Of a stretch of DNA of 64,000 nt, positions 11,950-22,061 are shown in pieces. Source of the stretch: Limonium bicolor (lineage: Eukaryota; Streptophyta; Magnoliopsida; Caryophyllales; Plumbaginaceae); assembly GCA_023374045.1 (NCBI GenBank), contig CM041776.1, positions 350,857,636 to 350,921,635 on the forward strand, in the 5' to 3' direction. Below the pieces are notes generated by a model. That model was given only the letters and a program-made list of their open reading frames with translations. It was not told where the DNA came from and ran no database searches. Position numbers and translations under genes: made by a program. The first letter of the stretch is position 1; every line of letters begins with the position of its first letter.

Positions 11950-13595
11950 GTGGATGATGATCCGATTGATGATCCTATAGGACAGCTGCTCATGACTTGG
12001 GAAATTCAGCCCCAGCAAAGTAGACCGGCAAACGCACCACACGAGGGTGGTAAAAAGAAATCAAAGACATCAGACATTCCAGCACAGCAGACTGAGGCAG
12101 CTGGGCCATCACAGGAGATACAAGTTGCTCCTCCGCCTCTCAAGAAACCAAAAAAACAAGGGGTTACCCGTGCGCTGAAAGCAAATAGAGGCCCCCGACC
12201 AAGCCTTTGGAGTTCAATGAGTTTAATCAGCCCATGGGTACTTGGAAAAATGATTTCACTTCTCTAGCTAGGCATTTCATTAGTACATATTTCAATATAA
12301 ACACCATTGGAAGCGAGTGCCTCAGGCGTTGAAGGAGCAGATAGTTGAACATCTTCAAGTATTTGTTTATGATTATAGTTTGTTTTAAGATTAATGTAGT
12401 TACTATTTTACACTAATCCATTTTTTTCATATAGTCCCGATTCAGTATAGATCCTTCTATGAAGGCTGATGTGATGAAGGGGATTGCCACACAGTTTAAA
12501 GACTTCAGATCTCTGCTCACGAGGCAGTACATTTACTGTGAGGAGCCCGCAGAGATAGAGAGAGGCAGCAGGTGAAGATGTGGATGATCGGAGACCACCG
12601 TGGCAAAAATACGATGGTATTACTGAAGAGTAGTGGAAGGAGTTTGTTGCGAAGCGTTTTTGACCCCTGAGTTCAAGGTGAGTTTCACACTAGTAGTTGT
12701 TCTTTTGTATGATAAATGTTTAAAGTGTCCTTAGAGTTCATTTGGTTAATTCGTCTTTTTCATATATTATTTGAATAATTTGTCTTTTCATACATATATG
12801 TAGGTATACGTGAGAAACAACAGCAAAATGCCAAAAAATCGTTACCCATCATCCATGGGGAGTACAAGTATTTCTCAGCGTGTGCCGCAGTGGGAGAAAG
12901 AGGGGGTGTTGCCAGCTGAATCGAATGTCCGCGAAAGAAGGTGAAGGTTTGGGACTTAAGTCGACGGAAGAAACCTTCAAATCTGGCGGCACCTGCTCAG
13001 ATGATGACGCCACGGGAGAAGTCATCAACAAAATGGTAAGTGATTTTTAGTTTAAAAAATGTTTATTATATTTATAGAGTAACAATAGCGTTAAATAAAC
13101 CGAAGTATCCTTATTGAATATTAAACTCCATAACAGGAAGAGTTAAGCTCCCAAATCACCCTGGGCACTTGGCAGCCCGTTAGGCAGGATGATCCACTTC
13201 CCGTGCTCTCGGGTAGAAGATCATCCGGGTCGTGCAGTAGGCTTTGGTGGTCATGTCGGTATACGCCAAGCCTTCGGTAATCCTGGGTCTAGACACAGTG
13301 CAAGAGGGATCATTACATATGAGGAGCACTTACGCCAGAATGCGGAGCTCGAGCAGCAACTACGAAATGAATTTCAGCAGTCAATCACTCAAGCTATGGA
13401 GATGATGCGATCTGAGAGGATGAGTCAGGAGGTTTCTAGACCGCCAGATCAGGCACAAGCATCAGAGCCCGCAGCAGCAGTGCCTCCCAGTAGTGTTCAC
13501 TTCGTCAACCCATTTCCATATTCATCTCTCAAGGTTAGAAAACATGTTAACTACAAATACAAAAAAAACAAATTATACTTGTTTATGTGCATCTA
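11950..13595 (+). pseudogene. second CACTA ORF, plant transposase (Transposase_24-like), degenerate and intron-split
   Basis: The N-terminal part (11,950-12,190) is a proline-, lysine- and glutamine-rich linker ending in RGPRP, as in plant Ptta/En/Spm second ORFs. Next comes a region reading EFNEFNQPMGTWKNDFTSL and then WKRVPQALKEQI across a frameshift (12,205-12,350), an intron-like AT-rich gap, and FSIDPSMKADVMKGIATQFKDFR (about 12,440-12,510, given here as a landmark in parts). A fragment with NSKMPKNRYPSSMGS follows near 12,830. The end (13,320-13,520) is a short coiled-coil segment with ELEQQLRNEF and MEMMRSERM. By family analogy the product would bind subterminal repeats, but that is inference. 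Stops and frame changes show decay. Confidence 0.65.
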
Positions 13596-14019
13596 AAATC
13601 TTTAATTTTGAAAATTTAGAAACCGATTGACTGTACATTGTTCCAAGTGATTGGCGTTGACGAAGTCGAAGTAGGGTGGGGAAAACTTTTCAAGTCTTCT
13701 CCTGGTGACACCGTGAGGAATGCAGCGCTCTGAGAGTACCATGTCCGGGTGCTTGTTGATGGTTACGCGCCTGCGTACGCGGATTATTAGATACCGGTGC
13801 CCAGTGCAGACATATCCACCCTTCGTCAAGCTGAATCCATGACAATACAGTGGCCCATTAGATTGATTAAGCATGGGGAGCAGCAGGTAACCCCATGAAA
13901 AAACTTATTCTTTAACATATCCTAAAGTAGAAACATATACTTATTAAATTAATATATTAGGAACACATTCAATCAAATTCTGATAAGGCAAAAGGAAAGA
14001 GAGTTGTTGTTGAACCAGC

Positions 14020-15352
14020 TAATCCTTCATGGCATCCGCGACTAGAGTTGTGATGAGATCGAATTTGCTACAACCGGCGGTTTTGAATATCTTACCCCCC
14101 CAAGCTGAAACTATTGCACTCCACACTGTTGATGACGCCGCCAGCAAGAGATTCGGTTACAATGGAACCAAGACCGGATTTTATACTATGAAGGGGCCCA
14201 GACTTTTGATATCTATCTTAGTGATTTGGGGAGTTGTTCACGAAGGATTGGTTGAGTGCGTCGATTCTGAAATCGGCTTGCATGTGAGTAATTAGCATAC
14301 CTTGTACACATTTTACTCTGTATATTTGAAAATTAAATCACTAATATTAGTTTCTTTATATTGTGCAGGTTTGTTGATGACAAGGCGGTTCAAGTACATG
14401 AGAATAGTAGTTTCGGGTTCTTATGCCCTGACTACTGTTCTGAAGCTAATATGGGTTCTGACCCCCAAGCTTTGGTCCAGTACTTGTCGACTGTGATACA
14501 TGCGTGTGCAGTTGCTGATAAATCTTACATAATGTTGCCACTTCATCAAGGGTAAGAATTTTATCAAATGTTAAGTTAGTTTAAAAATTATGATATTTGT
14601 ATTATGTAATTGATTGAATTAAGTTCTGCTTGTATTGTAATCTATGAACAGCTGACACTGGTCTTTGCTCGTTCTATGTCTAAAAAGCCCAAGAGTCCTG
14701 CAGCTTGACTCAGCATCTCGGCGTCCCAAGAGGCCAGTTATATATAACATGTTGATGAGGTGATGAATTTACTTAACTTGATTAATTATCAATTTTTAGT
14801 TATTTAATCATCCGGTTGATAACTTTTACTTTATCTGTGTGTATGAATTCTAGTGTCTTTGTATCTATACTAACGTAACTCCAGGGAGAGAGAATTAAGA
14901 ACATTCCGTGGAATGTAGTCAAGGTATTTTTGTAGTCCTTATTCAAATTTTGTAATATGTTCATTAGTTTTGAAATAGGAACAGTATTATAATTTATGTG
15001 TTAAATCGATTTTGAATATGTACGTATATGAATATGTAGTGTCCACAGCAACCGGGAGGTTCAGAATGTGGCTACTATGTCATGCGGTTTATGAGTGACT
15101 TGATAGTGGGACCGAGACTCTTGCCAGAGAAGTCTCTAGACAAAGTAAGTAGCATTCTCGAAATATTTTGTTTTGTAGATAATTTTTAACATTGATTCTT
15201 AAACTCAAAGTATTATTAGCAACTAATCATATTTCTTTTTTTGTTAATTTCAAGGCTTTTGAAGATTTGGTAGAAGGTTACGATGAAGGACATATAACCG
15301 AGGTGCTCGAGGAATGGGCAGAATACATGAGCGTTAATGTAGGTTGCTTTTA
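14020..15352 (+). pseudogene. Ulp1/C48-type cysteine protease encoded by the CACTA element, intron-split
   Basis: SUMO-protease-like domains are common at the 3' side of plant CACTA and some MULE elements. The triad can be read: HWSLLVLC at about 14,655 (His), LQLDSA near 14,700 (Asp), and QQPGGSECGYYVMRFM at about 15,045-15,095 (Gln and Cys). Exons are separated by GT-AG gaps, for example 14,551-14,650 (gtaagaa...aacag) and 15,147-15,254 (gtaagtag...tcaag). The last exon (15,255-15,340) reads AFEDLVEGYDEGHITEVLEEWAEYM in frame. The N-terminal exon at 14,029 needs a frame change, so the gene is probably damaged. Its substrate and role in transposition are unknown. Confidence 0.75.
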
Positions 15353-15604
15353 GTGTTTGGTAGGATTGAGTAGGATGTTTTGAAATTCTCATGAAACAAT
15401 TGTGGTTTCTGTATAGATTTTGTTGATGTTTGATTAATTTGCTCAAATTTGTAAGTGTAAGTGGATTATTGCCCGCAGATGGGTTTGGTGGCCATTTAAA
15501 TGGTGAAATGGTTGATCTACTGCCCCACTGTGGTGGCATTGTTATATGTTAACAGGTTTGATTGATTCTTGGGTGTGTTTGGTACAATTGTAGGGTGGAA
15601 TGGA

Positions 15605-15870
15605 AAAAAAAACAACCTATTGCAGCGGTTCTTTCAACAACCGCTGAGATAGGTTGTTTTTTTTTTTTTGAAAAAAAGTCTAACGCAGCTACAACCGTTG
15701 CAGTAGGTACTCTACCGCAGCGGTTGTTAAAAGAACCGCTGCATTAGAGTACCTACTGCAGCGGTTCTACAACCGCTGCGGTAGGTGTTTCACCTACCGC
15801 AGCGGCACCCATCTCAGCGGTTTTCAACCGCTGCAATAGGTACCAAACAACCGCTGCGATAGACCATTTT
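15605..15870. promoter_or_regulatory. CACTA 3' subterminal repeats
   Basis: Dense CAGCGGTT/AACCGCTG repeats lie just inside the 3' terminal inverted repeat, with nested palindromes such as 'ctaccgcagcggttgttaa...aaccgctgcattagag' (15,711-15,752). They mirror the 5' subterminus and are probable transposase-complex binding sites by analogy with En/Spm. The ORFs on both strands here look like repeat artefacts. Confidence 0.85.
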
Positions 15871-15880
15871 TGTACTAGTG

Positions 15881-17031
15881 AGAGTTTGAATCTCATGGAT
15901 GAGGGATTACCTTTCAACTCTTGGTGAAGTTTTGTGACAGAAACAACTAAGGCTCCAGCTCCTATTTGAACACCCAAAACTGGCTGGAACAATGGGGAAC
16001 ATGAGTGTTCAACGTTGGAATTTTTTTGATTGAAAGGAAGCTAGAAGAAGTGAGATTTTTGACTTACTTTTTACCTTAGAATAACAAGGGAGGATGGAGA
16101 TCCCAATGCTCTTCTTCAAGCTCCAAATGGGCTTCATCCATGGAGATGAAAGTTGGGGTTTTTGATTTTTGAAAAGATAGAAATGTACTCCAAGATGAGG
16201 GGAATCTAGTGATGTAATTATTTTTGTGTTTTGCCCTTGTTTAGGCCATGAAAATGGAAGGAGAAGAGGGCTGTGTGGAGGGTTCAAAATCGCCATTACT
16301 GGCTGGAGGAAGAAGAAAGAAATTCAGAGAGAGGAGGAGGGAGTACGGGTGAGATGAGAGAAATGGGGAGGAGAGAGAGTCAGAGAGCGTTTTTACTTTT
16401 TATTTGCTTTTTACTTTTTCCTTTTGTTTCCCAGTGAGAGAGAGAGAGAGTGTGAGGGCTTTAAGAAAAATTTGGCACACATATACACACACAAGTTTCA
16501 GATTTTTAGTTACCAATGGAGAGGTTATCTTTCTCTTATTACAATTTACACCCCCACAAGTTTCTAGTTTTTACACTATTCACTAAGTGGAACCCGTTTT
16601 CCGGAATTTTCTCGTTTAATTAATTTTAATGGTTCCCAACCTTAACTAATGCCTAATTATAAACATTTGATTAACTAAAATTATTACGAGTCTATTTAAC
16701 CCGCTTAAAATCATGTTTCCCGGTTTCCTCGAAAAACGCGCTTTAAGGTCCATTCATGTTTTTAATCCGTTTTATGGATCCGTTTTCTTCGAGTATTGTT
16801 CCCACATGTTCATTTAGACATAATTAAGCCTTAGGAATCCACCTAGGATCCTAATCTAGGTCACATACCTCCTATGGTTATGTGACGCTCATTTTTACAT
16901 TTTTCTGCTTTTAAGCGTTTTCTCTTTTCTTTTGGTTTTGTTTTCTTCACCAATATTCTTTAGGCACTATTAGGCCCTTAAATACCATATTATAATGATT
17001 TAATCACTATAGTTAAGTTCGGGATATTTCA
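15881..17031 (-). mobile_element. LTR 'A', right fragment (5' end of the LTR on the minus strand)
   Basis: This continues LTR A after the CACTA insertion and ends at 17,031 in GGGATATTTCA. On the minus strand it begins TGAAATATCCCG and is similar to the first 1.3 kb of LTR D, including an 'aaacgcg' segment and a 'gtgaatagtgtaaaaac' segment. A GA-rich microsatellite lies at 16,330-16,455. The expected target duplication would be CTTCT (17,032-17,036); its partner is outside the window. Confidence 0.75.
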
Positions 17032-17083
17032 CTTCTATGAGAGTGTCTTTAGCTTTTGATCGTAGAGCAGACTTGGGTGCCAT
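17032..17083 (-). pseudogene. start of a third ORF downstream of copia-1 pol, truncated by LTR A
   Basis: An ATG at 17,083 (minus) opens a frame reading MAPKSALRSKAKDTLIE that runs into the LTR A boundary at 17,031. It lies about 490 bp past the RNase H stop. Some Sireviruses carry an extra, envelope-like ORF here; I cannot tell whether this is one, because only 17 residues are in view and the rest would be left of LTR A. The start is chosen because a TATA-like box and a leader-like sequence precede it. Confidence 0.4.
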
Positions 17084-17275
17084 TTTTAGTGTAGAGGATT
17101 TTGTACTGGAATTTAGAACTTTTTGCTCGGGTGTTCTTTAACAGCTGTGAGGCAAGGGATTTTTCGCTCTAAATCTCGCAGGAAGTTTTGTGAGAGAGAA
17201 GAGAATATGCTCTGAGTGCTTAAAGAGATTAGAGAGAGTGAGGGCAATAGTGTGACAGGAGTAAAACTCCATCGC

Positions 17276-17288
17276 CCTTTTATAAATA
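17276..17288 (-). promoter_or_regulatory. TATA-like box between copia-1 RNase H and the third ORF
   Basis: The minus strand reads ATTTATAAAAGGG here, a good plant TATA box, about 190 bp upstream of the ATG at 17,083. Between them the minus strand is pyrimidine-rich with 'ctctctctaatctctt', as in plant leaders. This is not part of the copia-1 5' LTR. An internal promoter for the third ORF is a possible reading. Confidence 0.4.
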
Positions 17289-17576
17289 TCAAGTAACGGT
17301 CGGCGACCACTCCTCGTCCGCTCACTGACATGTCCTAACGGTACTATTCATAACAGGACAATCGTGACGGTTGTCAACGATCCGTTAAGGAGTTTTCCCG
17401 TTTCTAGCCGTTGGACTATCTCTAACATAATCTCACTTTATTGAAAATGACATATATGCTTCAAGTAGTAGTTTGACATATTTTTTTATGCATTAAACTG
17501 ATCGTTGACTACTGAACGACAATATAACAGGTGTTGCTCACATGTCGCTGACCGATCGTGGGAAATAAAAGTCAGT

Positions 17577-18227
17577 TTAACTGTGATTAATGAATATCAT
17601 TCCAAGATCATGATCAATCTTAGTAAACCTTTCCCTACTTAATGGCTTAGTAAAGATGTCAGCTAGTTGGTTTTTAGTAGAAATATACTTTAAACCAACT
17701 AATTCTTTTTCACAACAATCTCTAAGAAAGTGATGTCTAATGTCAATATGTTTGGTACGAGAATGATGCACATGATTTTTGGAAATAGAGATGGCACTTG
17801 TATTATCACACACAGTTGGTAAAGTACTTGTTTTGACGCCATAGTCTCCAATTTGTTGTTTAAGCCATAGGAGTTGAGCACAGTAGCTTGTCGCAGCAAT
17901 GTATTCAGATTCAGCTGTTGAGATTGCAACACTTTGTTGTTTCTTTGATCCCCATGCAATCAGACAACACCCAATGAAGAATGCTGTCCCTGAAGTGCTC
18001 TTTCTATCGGTGATAGATCCTCCATAGTCTGCATTTAATAATCTTACAATGTCATAGTTATTGAACTTTGGATAAAAGAGACCAAGATTCATGGTTCCTT
18101 TTAAGTAACGTAGGATTTTTTTACAGCTGTGAGGCGACTTTCTCTTGGATCTGCTTGAAATCTGGCACATAAGCAAATGCTATACATGATGTCAGTCTAC
18201 TAGAAGTAAAATATAGTAGAGAACCAA
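17577..18227 (-). pseudogene. copia-1 RNase H domain
   Basis: This is the C-terminal domain of the copia polyprotein, which degrades RNA in the RNA-DNA hybrid during reverse transcription. Visible landmarks: LLNADYGGS (catalytic region), STSGTAFFIGCCLIAWGSK, STAESEYIAATSYCAQ, CDNTSAI, HIDIRHHFLRD and the terminal ADIFTKPLSRERF. The stretch from 18,176 down to the stop at 17,577 is open, but it is out of frame with the RT segment upstream, so a frameshift lies near 18,180-18,230. It is the best preserved domain of copia-1. Copia-2 lacks it. Confidence 0.9.
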
Positions 18228-18724
18228 TCATCTCTCTATAAGATCGCTGGTTGACGGTCGATCACAAGTCATGATGCCCATCTTTGTGCCAACTGCCATT
18301 GGTGTATCAAACGTCTTACATTTCTCCATTCTAAATCTCATCAGTAAATCTTTTATGTACTTCTCTTGGGATATGATGGTCCCTTCATCATTCTGCTTGA
18401 CTTGAAGTCCTAGGAAGAACTTCAATTCTTCCAGATCACTCATCTCAATTCCTTTTTCATCAATGCTTCAAACTTTTTGCAATATTTCTCATCAAAGGCT
18501 TAGAAAATTATATCATCAACATATACTTGCACAATTAGGAAATCTCTTTTGTTGTTGTAAACAAATAGAGTTTTGTCTACTTTACCTCTTTTAAAGTAGT
18601 TTTCCAATAGATAGGAGGACAGACGATCACACCATGATCTTGGTGCTTGTTTGAGCCCGTGAAGAGCTTTGGCAAGTTTGAGTACCATGTCTTTTCCTTC
18701 TTGTGTCTCAAAACCTGGATGTTG
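18228..18724 (-). pseudogene. copia-1 reverse transcriptase, N-terminal half deleted
   Basis: Only the C-terminal half of RT is present: MVLKLAKALHGLKQAPRSWC, LFVYNNKRDFLIVQVYVDDIIF (catalytic YVDD near 18,505) and SDLEELKFFLGLQV. Relative to copia-2 the fingers and first palm segment, including FQLDIKSAFLNG with the first catalytic Asp, are missing. The integrase C-terminal linker is joined directly to the codons before MVLKL at about 18,724-18,732. The enzyme cannot be functional. Confidence 0.9.
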
Positions 18725-18732
18725 CTAATATT

Positions 18733-20023
18733 CTCGAATGGATGATTTTTGTACAAGGGATGAGATTGATGAATGGTTGATGGAGAGAGAGGATCTTCGA
18801 AATCATTGTTTCCTTCATCGACATGTTGTTGACCTATCGCTGACCTGTCGGGCAAGTTTTCTTCAGTCGGTGGTTCATCTTTGGGATTATCTATGTGATC
18901 CAGATCTACTCGATTGAATCCAAGTTCTTTATCTTCATCAGATTCCTTGGCCTTGTGTACGTCAGCCTCATCAAAAACTACATGCACACTTTCCTCCACC
19001 TTCAGTGTCCTTTTGTTGTATACTTTGTAAGCCCTGCTTCTTTCAGAGTATCCAAGGAAGATGGCCACATCACTTCTGGCATCAAACTTTCCAAGGGGAC
19101 TCTTTTCATTGTTGTGGACATAACATTTGCAAACGAATGTCCTGAAGTGACTTATGTTTGGTTTTCTTCCCTTGATTAACTCATAGGGAGTTTTGTTGAG
19201 GATAGGTCGTATGAGCGTTCTATTAGTGATGTATCATGTAGTCGCCACCGCTTCTGCCCAGAAGACCTGAGGAAGACTTCTCCCCAATAGCATGGCCCTG
19301 GCTACCTCTTGTAGTGTTCTATTCTTCCTCTCAACTACCCCATTCTATTCGGGTGTTCTTGGTGCTGAATATGTGTGACTAATCCCATGTTGTTTACACA
19401 TATCCATGAATTGTTGATTCTCAAACTCTAACCCATGATCCGACCGAAGAGTTTTGATCTTGAGATTGAGTTGTACTTGGACTTTTCCTGCAATGGCTTG
19501 AAATTTCTCGACTTTGTCTTTGAAAGCAATAAAGAGTGTCCAAACAAACCATGAGTAATCATCTAGAATTACAAACACATACAAATTTCCTCCAAAACTT
19601 TTAACTCTCATAGGTCCACAAAAGTGCGTGTGAAGTAATTCAAGTGGATTGGATGTACTAACTAAGTTCTTTGATTTAAAAGAAGTCTTGGTCTGTTTGG
19701 TTCTAACACAAGCATCACAAAGATTGGTCTCAGATTCTTTAATCTCAGGAAGACCTCTTCCCAACTATTTCTTGACAAATTTTCTTAGTAAAGAAGTGCT
19801 AACATGCCCTAGTCTTTTGTGCCATAGTGTACAGTCATCTATTGAAGCAGTCAAACATGGAAGATTTGGACTGGAAATATCCTCTAAACTTGTTACGTAA
19901 ACATTTTCCCACCTTTTTCCCTTTAACAACTCTTTGCCAGTGTTCTGACTTACTATGCTACAATGTGTAGGATAGAAGTGAACTGAATTGCCTTTGTCAC
20001 AAATTTGAGAAACACTAAGCAAG
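18733..20023 (-). pseudogene. copia-1 integrase
   Basis: HHCC zinc motif: LWHKRLGHVS and CDACVRTKQ (near 19,695-19,840). In the core, the segment LLHTHFCGPM (near 19,620) has His where copia-2 has Asp (LLHMDLCGPM), so the first acidic residue of the D,D-35-E triad appears lost; SDHGLEFEN and, across a stop at 19,345, NGVVERKN remain. The C-terminal part (18,577-19,068) has AIFLGYSERSRAYKVYN. The linker before RT carries CGACCTGTCGG-like repeats (18,825-18,860). LTR C is inserted in the region between protease and integrase. Confidence 0.9.
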
Positions 20024-21822
20024 TGTGAGCGTCGATTTTAAACCCTACCCTATGTTGATTAAGTTGATTAGGATCTAGTCGGGTTTTAGGTCCACTTATA
20101 ACCTAAGATTAATAACTATGTCATATAACAATAATTATTAAAACCTAAGCTAGCTCACTGGAACCTATTATGAGTCGCCACCTAATTTTAACCTAGATCA
20201 AATTAGGAAAGGAGAGTTCGGGTTCGGGGGCTTGGTATTCGACTTATTTAGGGTTCAAATTACTTTCATTACCCTTCCTAGGTCGTTTTTCCTCTACTTG
20301 GTTTATTTACAGCTTTCTACAAAGTTGTTTTTAACCTAGGTGTGCGCTTCAGTTTTTTTATTTTTCAACGTTTTTTGACAGAAAATTAAAGTGAAAATTG
20401 AAAGTTCCTAACTAGGTTCGGAGGCAGATTAGGTCAAATTTTTTAATTATGTCCGTGGCCACGAACCTACTGTCCGAGACCACGGACCCCAGCTGAATTA
20501 GGTGATTTCGAAAACAGAACTAAAATAAAAACGCAAACTTGAAAAGTCCGGGGCCACGGACAGGGTGTCCGTGGGCCTGGACATGTATTGACAGAAACCT
20601 AAAATTTGAAAAATTGAAAAATACAAAATCCCGCCACCGTCCGTGGGTGTCCGTGGTCACAGACAACCCGTTCGTGGTCCCGGGACAATGAGTCCGAGGT
20701 CACGGACAACCCACGGACAATGAGTTTTCGATGGTTCCCAAGGGTGTTTTGAGCTCAAATTTTATGGGTGTGTAGCCTGAAAGATTTTAAACACATTAGT
20801 AACTAAAATAACTCAATTTGACATCAAATTAATACGAAACTTAGCAACGAGTACAAGGGCAGTAGCTAAAACAATCAGCAATACAAAAGCGAAAAAGTGT
20901 TGGTTTAAGCCCAAATTTTGAGGCAAGACTGATAAGGTCGTGGAGAGTTAGGAAAGTGGGATTTCTACCACCTGTTTTACCTTTGGATTCACAATGATTT
21001 CTTCACACCGGGATTCGTAGAGTGCTCCGTTTGTGGCAGACCCAAAATATTTTCGAACCGAGCTTCTGGTGGTTGGTTGTTCTTGCTGTTCTTCACGTTT
21101 TGGTGGTGTTTTGTGGGGTTTTGATGATTATCGGTCCTTTGGGGATTGGAAACGTGTTTAGATGGTGATTTCAGGGGATTTTCGGTATGATTCGGGTGGC
21201 CGGGTGTTAGAAAACGTGAGAGAGAGAGAGGAGGCTGTGCTTTCTATCTTCCTAGGGTTCTGGAGCATATGAAATTCCGCTTTTATAAAAAAACCTATCC
21301 CTTATATAGACTTTCTTAAAGATAAAGAAAATCTAGTAAAAGTAAGATTTTTGATATTTTAATTAAGTGACTTCCCAAGGAATTTTGCTGTGAAATTTTA
21401 ACCACGTGTCAAGGATGACAATTATGAATTTTCTGAAGGGGAATCAGATTTTTTAAATGTTGGAATATTTTTAAAATTGAATTTCTCGTCAGATTCAGTC
21501 AGAAATTGCTAGAAAATTATTGGAAATTCGAAATATCAAATTTCCAACGCCATTATGCTTAGAATGTCATTCTCGACCATGGGTTAAAATATCAAAAGCA
21601 TTTCAAGCTGATTTGGGCATCTTTCGGAGGAGAGAGAAAGCCTATAGGAGGTCTCAGGAGCCTTAAAAATTACAAAAACGCCCCCAACAATGACGAAACT
21701 GCTCCTCATGCCCTGGGATGCGCCGATCGGGCCGGAATCCCTCATTACTCGATTAAATGCCCTTCACAACACCAAAACCTTTGTTGACCCTAACCAGGGG
21801 GGTCAAAATTTTGGGTATAACA
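20024..21822 (-). mobile_element. solo LTR 'C' (1,799 bp) inserted in copia-1
   Basis: On the minus strand it begins TGTTATACCCAAAATTTTG and ends CGACGCTCACA, standard LTR ends. The flanks are GCAAG (20,019-20,023) and ACAAG (21,823-21,827), a 5-bp duplication with one change. Copia-2 (about 48,030-48,050) shows the uninterrupted sequence 'gagcaagttcaa' on the opposite strand. There is no internal region, primer site or coding domain. Confidence 0.9.
20451..20720. repeat. GTCCGTGG/CCACGGAC inverted-repeat block (block C)
   Basis: The core GTCCGTGG and its complement CCACGGAC, plus variants (GTCCGAGG, GTCCGGGG), recur many times in 270 bp with short spacers. It sits in the downstream half of LTR C as read on the minus strand. 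Confidence 0.8.
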
Positions 21823-21827
21823 ACAAG

Positions 21828-22056
21828 TTGAATTTTAAACTATGAATTAGATTTACACTATCTATGACATAATCACAAGTAATGCCAACCTTACCTACAC
21901 CGATGATTTTTCCTTTCTTGTTGTCGCCAAAGGAAATGGTTCCTTGGCTTCCTGGTTCGAGTGAGAAGAACTTTTTGTCTCCTGTCATGTGTTTAGAGCA
22001 CCTAATGTCGATGTACCAGCAGGGGTCCATTCTCACTCGATTCTGCACTTAACATG
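21828..22056 (-). pseudogene. copia-1 aspartic protease
   Basis: The retroviral-type protease reads WYIDIRCSKHMTGD on the minus strand near 22,010, with the catalytic triplet altered to D-I-R (copia-2 has D-N-G, the family usually D-S-G). It continues GTISFGDNKKGKIIGVGKVG and VNLIHSLKFNLL up to the LTR C insertion. LTR D is inserted just upstream, between the second gag knuckle region and the protease. Confidence 0.85.
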
Positions 22057-22061
22057 TTAGT

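Larger units (their letters stand above)
4916..15880 (+). mobile_element. CACTA (En/Spm-type) DNA transposon, complete ends, 10,965 bp
   Basis: Both ends read inward CACTAGTACAAAAATGG and then agree to about 27 bp with one mismatch (4916-4942; 15854-15880). The 3-bp target duplication AGA flanks the element at 4913-4915 and 15881-15883. The interior holds a TNP2-type transposase, a second plant CACTA ORF and a Ulp1-type cysteine protease, all on the plus strand in the usual order. Subterminal regions carry many CAGCGGTT/AACCGCTG repeats. All coding parts are broken, so the element is a decayed autonomous copy. It sits inside LTR A and contains a Mutator-like insertion. Confidence 0.95.

Noticed and set aside
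15881..17031. Continuation of the CACTA element beyond 15,880
   Set aside because: Terminal repeat, AGA duplication and homology of the following sequence to LTR D all end the transposon at 15,880.
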